A DNA stretch of 18,447 nt from an uncultured Gammaproteobacteria bacterium (GTDB lineage Bacteria; Pseudomonadota; Gammaproteobacteria; Magnimaribacterales; D2472). Location: assembly GCA_913050015.1 (NCBI GenBank), contig CAJXAZ010000016.1, positions 1-18,447 on the forward strand, in the 5' to 3' direction. Of this stretch, positions 15,204 to 18,447 are shown piece after piece. The notes under the pieces are model-generated. The model had not been told where the DNA came from. It worked only from the letters and a program-made list of their open reading frames with translations, and ran no database searches. How positions within the stretch are numbered: the first letter of the stretch is position 1; the number at the start of each line of letters is the position of its first letter. Position numbers and translations under genes: made by a program.

Positions 15204-17571
15204 AATACTCTCTGTAGTTATCTTATTCTCGTCTTTTAGCTTTGCTCATGACACCCATCAATCTAAAGGGTCTTTTGAAGATAAATTTAGGCAGTTAGAA
15301 GAAAAATTTCCTGATCCAAACCTATACAGACCAGCAACTGGTGAGCCAGGAAAGCTGTATTGGCAACAAAAAGCTGATTACAAGATAGATATTGCTCTTA
15401 ATGAGGATAATAGATCTCTAAATGGCTCTGAGACTATTACTTACCATAATAATTCACCGCTAGATCTTAAGTATGTATGGATTCAGTTAGATCAAAATAT
15501 ATTTAAGAAAGACTCTATAAAAAACCTAACTGCTACTTTTGGTGGTTTAGATAGTATTTCTTTTAGTGCTCTTAGAAAAAATAACTTTACTGATAATTTT
15601 GATGGAGGTCTTAAGAACTTAGAAGTCAAGATTGATAATAAAGTGGCTAAAACATATTTAGTTGGAACCTTGTTAAGGGTGAATTTAGACAAACCGTTGA
15701 CGAGCAACAAATCAATAGATATTAAAATTGATTGGGAATATCAACTCGTTGAAGAAAATGCTGTAAGGGCTAGAAATGGGTATGAGTCATTTGAAGATGG
15801 CAATGATATTTTTCTTGTAGCTCAATGGTACCCAAGAATTTCTGCATATACGGATTATGAAGGTTGGCATAATAAAGAATTTATTGGTAATGGAGAATTT
15901 ACTTTAGAGTTTGGGGATTATGAAGTTTCTATAACAGCACCTTCAGATCATATTGTATCTTCAACTGGCGTTCTTCAAAATCCAAATGATGTACTGTCAA
16001 AAACACAAATAAAAAGACTAGATAAGGCCAAGAGATCTGAAAAGCCTATGTTTATAGTGACTCCAGATGAGGCGCTTGAGAATGAAAAATCAAGATCAAA
16101 AAATACGAAAACATGGGTCTTTAAAGCAGATAATGTAAGAGACTTTGCATGGGCTTCATCTAGAAAATTTATTTGGGATGCAGCTGGTTTTAAGCAAGAA
16201 TCTGCTAAAAATCCTTTGGTGATGGCTATGTCTTTTTATCCTAAAGAAGGTGAGCCTCTTTGGTCTAAATATTCCACAGAAGCAGTTATGCATACCATGG
16301 AAGTATATTCAAAATTTTCTTTCGATTACCCATACCCTACTTCTCAAAGCGTAAATGGACCTGTTGGTGGTATGGAATATCCAATGATAACTTTTAATGG
16401 ACCCAGAACTGATCTTGAAGAAGATGGAACAAGAACCTACTCAAGAAGTGAGAAGAAGTTTTTAATAGGCGTGGTAATTCATGAAGTTGGTCATAACTAC
16501 TTTCCAATGATTATTAACTCAGATGAGCGTCAATGGACTTGGATGGATGAGGGCCTAAATACTTTCTTACAATATCTTGCAGAGCAAGAGTGGGACTTAG
16601 AATATAGGTCTAGAAGAGGTGAGGCTAGATGGATAACAGATTATATGAAAAGCTCAAAGCAAGTACCTATAATGACAAATTCTGAATCTTTATTGCAGTT
16701 TGGTAATAATGCTTATGCTAAACCAGCAACTGCATTAGTAATTTTAAGAGAAACCGTTTTGGGTAGAGAGTTGTTTGATTTAGCTTTTAAAGAATACTGT
16801 AATAGATGGAGATTTAAACGCCCTACTCCATATGACTTTTTTAGAACCATGGAAGAGGCCTCTGGGGTCGACCTGGACTGGTTCTGGAATGGCTGGTTCT
16901 TCTCTACAGATCATGTAGATATAGCTCTAGAGAGCGTATATGAGGCCTCATTGGACTCCCTAAACCCTGCTGACAACCTTAAGAAAGATAGGGATGATTT
17001 TAATAATCAGCCAAAAATGCTTTTTGATGAAAGAAATAAGTCTGAACAAATAGCCGAAAGAGTTAATCTTAGACCGGAGCTGCTAGATATATATGATAAA
17101 TATGATCCATTTACTCCCTCCAAAAGGGAAATGGGAGACTATGATGATATTTTAGATGATCTTTACGATAAAAATAACAGCGACCCTGAATGGAAAAAGA
17201 AGGCGCTTGAAATTGCTATTGAAAAAGACGAGCTCTACTACATTTTAGATTTTAAGAATATAGGCGGTCTAGTAATGCCAATACCCTTACAAATAGATTA
17301 TGAAGATGGAACAAGCGAAGTAATTAAGATTCCTGCGGAGATTTGGAGAAAAAATCCTAAAGAAGCTAAATGGTTAAAAAGATCTAAGATTAAAATAACA
17401 TCGATAGTGGTAGATCCTTTTTGGGAAATAGCTGATACGGATATTGAAAATAATTATTATCCACAAAGAATGATTCCTGCAAGACTAAGGCCAAATGCAA
17501 GTAACAGTAACCCAAAAAATCTTATGAAAGATTTAATGGAAAGAAATAAAGAAATTAACTCTCATAATTAA
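15190..17571 (+). CDS. Exported M1 family zinc metallopeptidase
   Basis: A gluzincin aminopeptidase-type enzyme of 793 residues, exported by a signal peptide (MKISKILSVVILFSSFSFA, 1-19). An N-terminal beta domain (about 60-290) precedes the thermolysin-like catalytic domain. Zinc ligands are His431 and His435 in HEVGH and Glu454 in WMDEGL, with exactly 18 residues between His435 and Glu454; Glu432 is the general base. GGMEY (393-397) replaces the GxMEN exopeptidase motif of classical aminopeptidases, and Tyr509 (AYAKPATAL) fits the transition-state tyrosine. After the catalytic domain (about 575) comes a C-terminal part of over 200 residues with an Asp-rich segment (632-665) and a beta-rich end. 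Likely role: trimming imported peptides in the periplasm. The pantothenate kinase gene follows after 2 bp. Confidence 0.92.
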   Translation: MKISKILSVVILFSSFSFAHDTHQSKGSFEDKFRQLEEKFPDPNLYRPATGEPGKLYWQQKADYKIDIALNEDNRSLNGSETITYHNNSPLDLKYVWIQLDQNIFKKDSIKNLTATFGGLDSISFSALRKNNFTDNFDGGLKNLEVKIDNKVAKTYLVGTLLRVNLDKPLTSNKSIDIKIDWEYQLVEENAVRARNGYESFEDGNDIFLVAQWYPRISAYTDYEGWHNKEFIGNGEFTLEFGDYEVSITAPSDHIVSSTGVLQNPNDVLSKTQIKRLDKAKRSEKPMFIVTPDEALENEKSRSKNTKTWVFKADNVRDFAWASSRKFIWDAAGFKQESAKNPLVMAMSFYPKEGEPLWSKYSTEAVMHTMEVYSKFSFDYPYPTSQSVNGPVGGMEYPMITFNGPRTDLEEDGTRTYSRSEKKFLIGVVIHEVGHNYFPMIINSDERQWTWMDEGLNTFLQYLAEQEWDLEYRSRRGEARWITDYMKSSKQVPIMTNSESLLQFGNNAYAKPATALVILRETVLGRELFDLAFKEYCNRWRFKRPTPYDFFRTMEEASGVDLDWFWNGWFFSTDHVDIALESVYEASLDSLNPADNLKKDRDDFNNQPKMLFDERNKSEQIAERVNLRPELLDIYDKYDPFTPSKREMGDYDDILDDLYDKNNSDPEWKKKALEIAIEKDELYYILDFKNIGGLVMPIPLQIDYEDGTSEVIKIPAEIWRKNPKEAKWLKRSKIKITSIVVDPFWEIADTDIENNYYPQRMIPARLRPNASNSNPKNLMKDLMERNKEINSHN

Positions 17572-17573
17572 AA

Positions 17574-18392
17574 ATGAATATTGGTATAGATTTTGGAATC
17601 ACCAATACTGATTTAGTCATTGAGAATAATGGTACTTTAACATTTCATACATTTGCATCTGAAAATAATATTGATACTAAGTTATTGGATACTATTTTCT
17701 CTAAATTAGATCTCACCAACTTAGAGATTGAGAATATTGCAGTAACTGGGGGTAAATCAAGCAATCTCCCAGAATCTTATAATTCAATAGCTATAACAAA
17801 GGTGAATGAGGTGTTCGCTATAGGAAGTGGCGCAAAAGAAATTTACAACATTAAAGAAGATTCATTTGTTGTTGTAAGCACGGGAACCGGAACTGCATGT
17901 GTTAGTTATATTAATGGTGAATTTCATCACTTAGGTGGTATTTCTTTTGGCGGCGGTACTCTTCAGGGATTATCAAACTTGCTCGTCGATACGAAAGATT
18001 CTAAAAAAATAGATAGCATGGCTTTTGATGGAGATAAAAATACTCTAGATATTCTTATTGGTGAAGTTGTAAATGATATTGGCTCTCTTGATCCTGACAT
18101 AACTGCATCAAATTTTTCTAAAGCAAGGGATTTAAAAAAATTCACTCACGAAGATATAGCAGCATCTCTTATGAATATGACTGGAGAGGTCATAGGCACG
18201 ATAGCCTATTTAAATGCCCTGCTCATTGGAGTTAATAAGGTCTATTTTGTAGGGAGAGTTTCCTTACTTAAATCTGTTACATCGGCTATAGATAAAAGAT
18301 TAGAGCTTGCAGGAGTAACAGCTGCTTATATTAAAAATAGAGAATTTGCTAATGCAATTGGCTCACTGTCTTTTTTAAAGATAGATAAGTAG
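17574..18392 (+). CDS. coaW: Type II pantothenate kinase
   Basis: Phosphorylates pantothenate with ATP, the first step of coenzyme A synthesis; cytoplasmic, actin-like ASKHA fold. The 272 residues match Staphylococcus CoaW in length (about 267) and in conserved blocks: GIDFGIT (4-10) phosphate loop, AVTGGKS (56-62), Glu79 (KVNEVFAI) at the place of catalytic Glu70, STGTGT (102-107), GGISFGGGTLQGL (121-133), DKNTLDI (154-160), DITASNF (175-181) and EFANAIGSL (257-265). An oddity is the first loop, DFGITNTD, where CoaW has DAGGTLIK: one glycine is Ile and the lysine is Asp13. Gammaproteobacteria more often carry CoaA or CoaX. The start is 2 bp after the preceding stop, without a clear ribosome site, suggesting coupling. 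Confidence 0.87.
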   Translation: MNIGIDFGITNTDLVIENNGTLTFHTFASENNIDTKLLDTIFSKLDLTNLEIENIAVTGGKSSNLPESYNSIAITKVNEVFAIGSGAKEIYNIKEDSFVVVSTGTGTACVSYINGEFHHLGGISFGGGTLQGLSNLLVDTKDSKKIDSMAFDGDKNTLDILIGEVVNDIGSLDPDITASNFSKARDLKKFTHEDIAASLMNMTGEVIGTIAYLNALLIGVNKVYFVGRVSLLKSVTSAIDKRLELAGVTAAYIKNREFANAIGSLSFLKIDK

Positions 18393-18416
18393 TTATATAT
18401 ATAATTATATATATAA
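18393..18416. repeat. Perfect 24-bp AT-only palindrome after coaW
   Basis: Immediately after the coaW stop, 12-bp arms centred between 18404 and 18405 are perfectly complementary and contain only A and T. With a one-base slip the flanks AGTTA and TAACT extend it. It contains TATAAT at 18400-18405 and a second TATAAT overlaps its edge at 18412-18417, so it may hold a promoter for the next gene. The lack of GC and of a T-run argues against a standard terminator. Confidence 0.6.
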
Positions 18417-18437
18417 TAACTAACACAATAATTTTGC

Positions 18438-18442
18438 AGGAG
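18438..18442 (+). promoter_or_regulatory. Ribosome binding site of a gene beginning past the right edge
   Basis: AGGAG, 5 nt before the window end, is the strongest Shine-Dalgarno in this stretch. With normal spacing of 5-9 nt the start codon falls just outside the window, so a plus-strand gene is predicted to begin at once. Confidence 0.55.
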
Positions 18443-18447
18443 AAATT

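Overview
The window is gene-dense, visibly AT-rich bacterial chromosome with almost no spacers, several overlapping stops and starts, and no RNA genes, insertion sequences or CRISPR. The GltB, GltD and HemE proteins look gammaproteobacterial, and gltD followed by hemE is a gammaproteobacterial arrangement. Low G+C, tight packing and a signal-peptide M1 peptidase suggest a streamlined marine gammaproteobacterium (SAR86-like). That placement is inference.

Left region (1-7894): the large subunit of glutamate synthase (gltB, minus strand, running off the left edge) is transcribed away from the small subunit gltD, instead of preceding it in one operon. gltD carries an extra N-terminal domain of about 80 residues. 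It looks like the arm-type DNA-binding module of a tyrosine recombinase (phage integrase) and is fused in frame, with no ATG, GTG or TTG at which normal GltD could start. A perfect tandem 10-bp repeat lies just upstream. gltD overlaps hemE (uroporphyrinogen decarboxylase) by 4 bp. tesB (acyl-CoA thioesterase II) converges on hemE and has its own extended -10 promoter inside a long-armed inverted repeat.

Middle region (8031-14200): five plus-strand genes form a tight run: a cobS/cobT-like AAA+ ATPase and VWA pair with no cobN in sight; a cytoplasmic diiron oxidase with two E-X28-DE-X2-H motifs (AurF/CmlI-like layout); an exported parallel beta-helix protein; and an exported diheme c-type cytochrome. 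The last two belong to a recurrent two-gene pair of unknown function. The last three genes overlap by 23 and 14 bp, so co-translation is likely. This cluster is the best candidate for an undescribed multi-gene system.

Right region (14272-18447): a Bax inhibitor-1/YccA-type seven-helix membrane protein, a 60-residue single-helix membrane protein, an exported M1 zinc metallopeptidase and a type II pantothenate kinase (CoaW) follow one another with overlaps or a 2-bp gap. The window ends with an AT-only palindrome and a strong ribosome binding site for a gene starting just past the edge.
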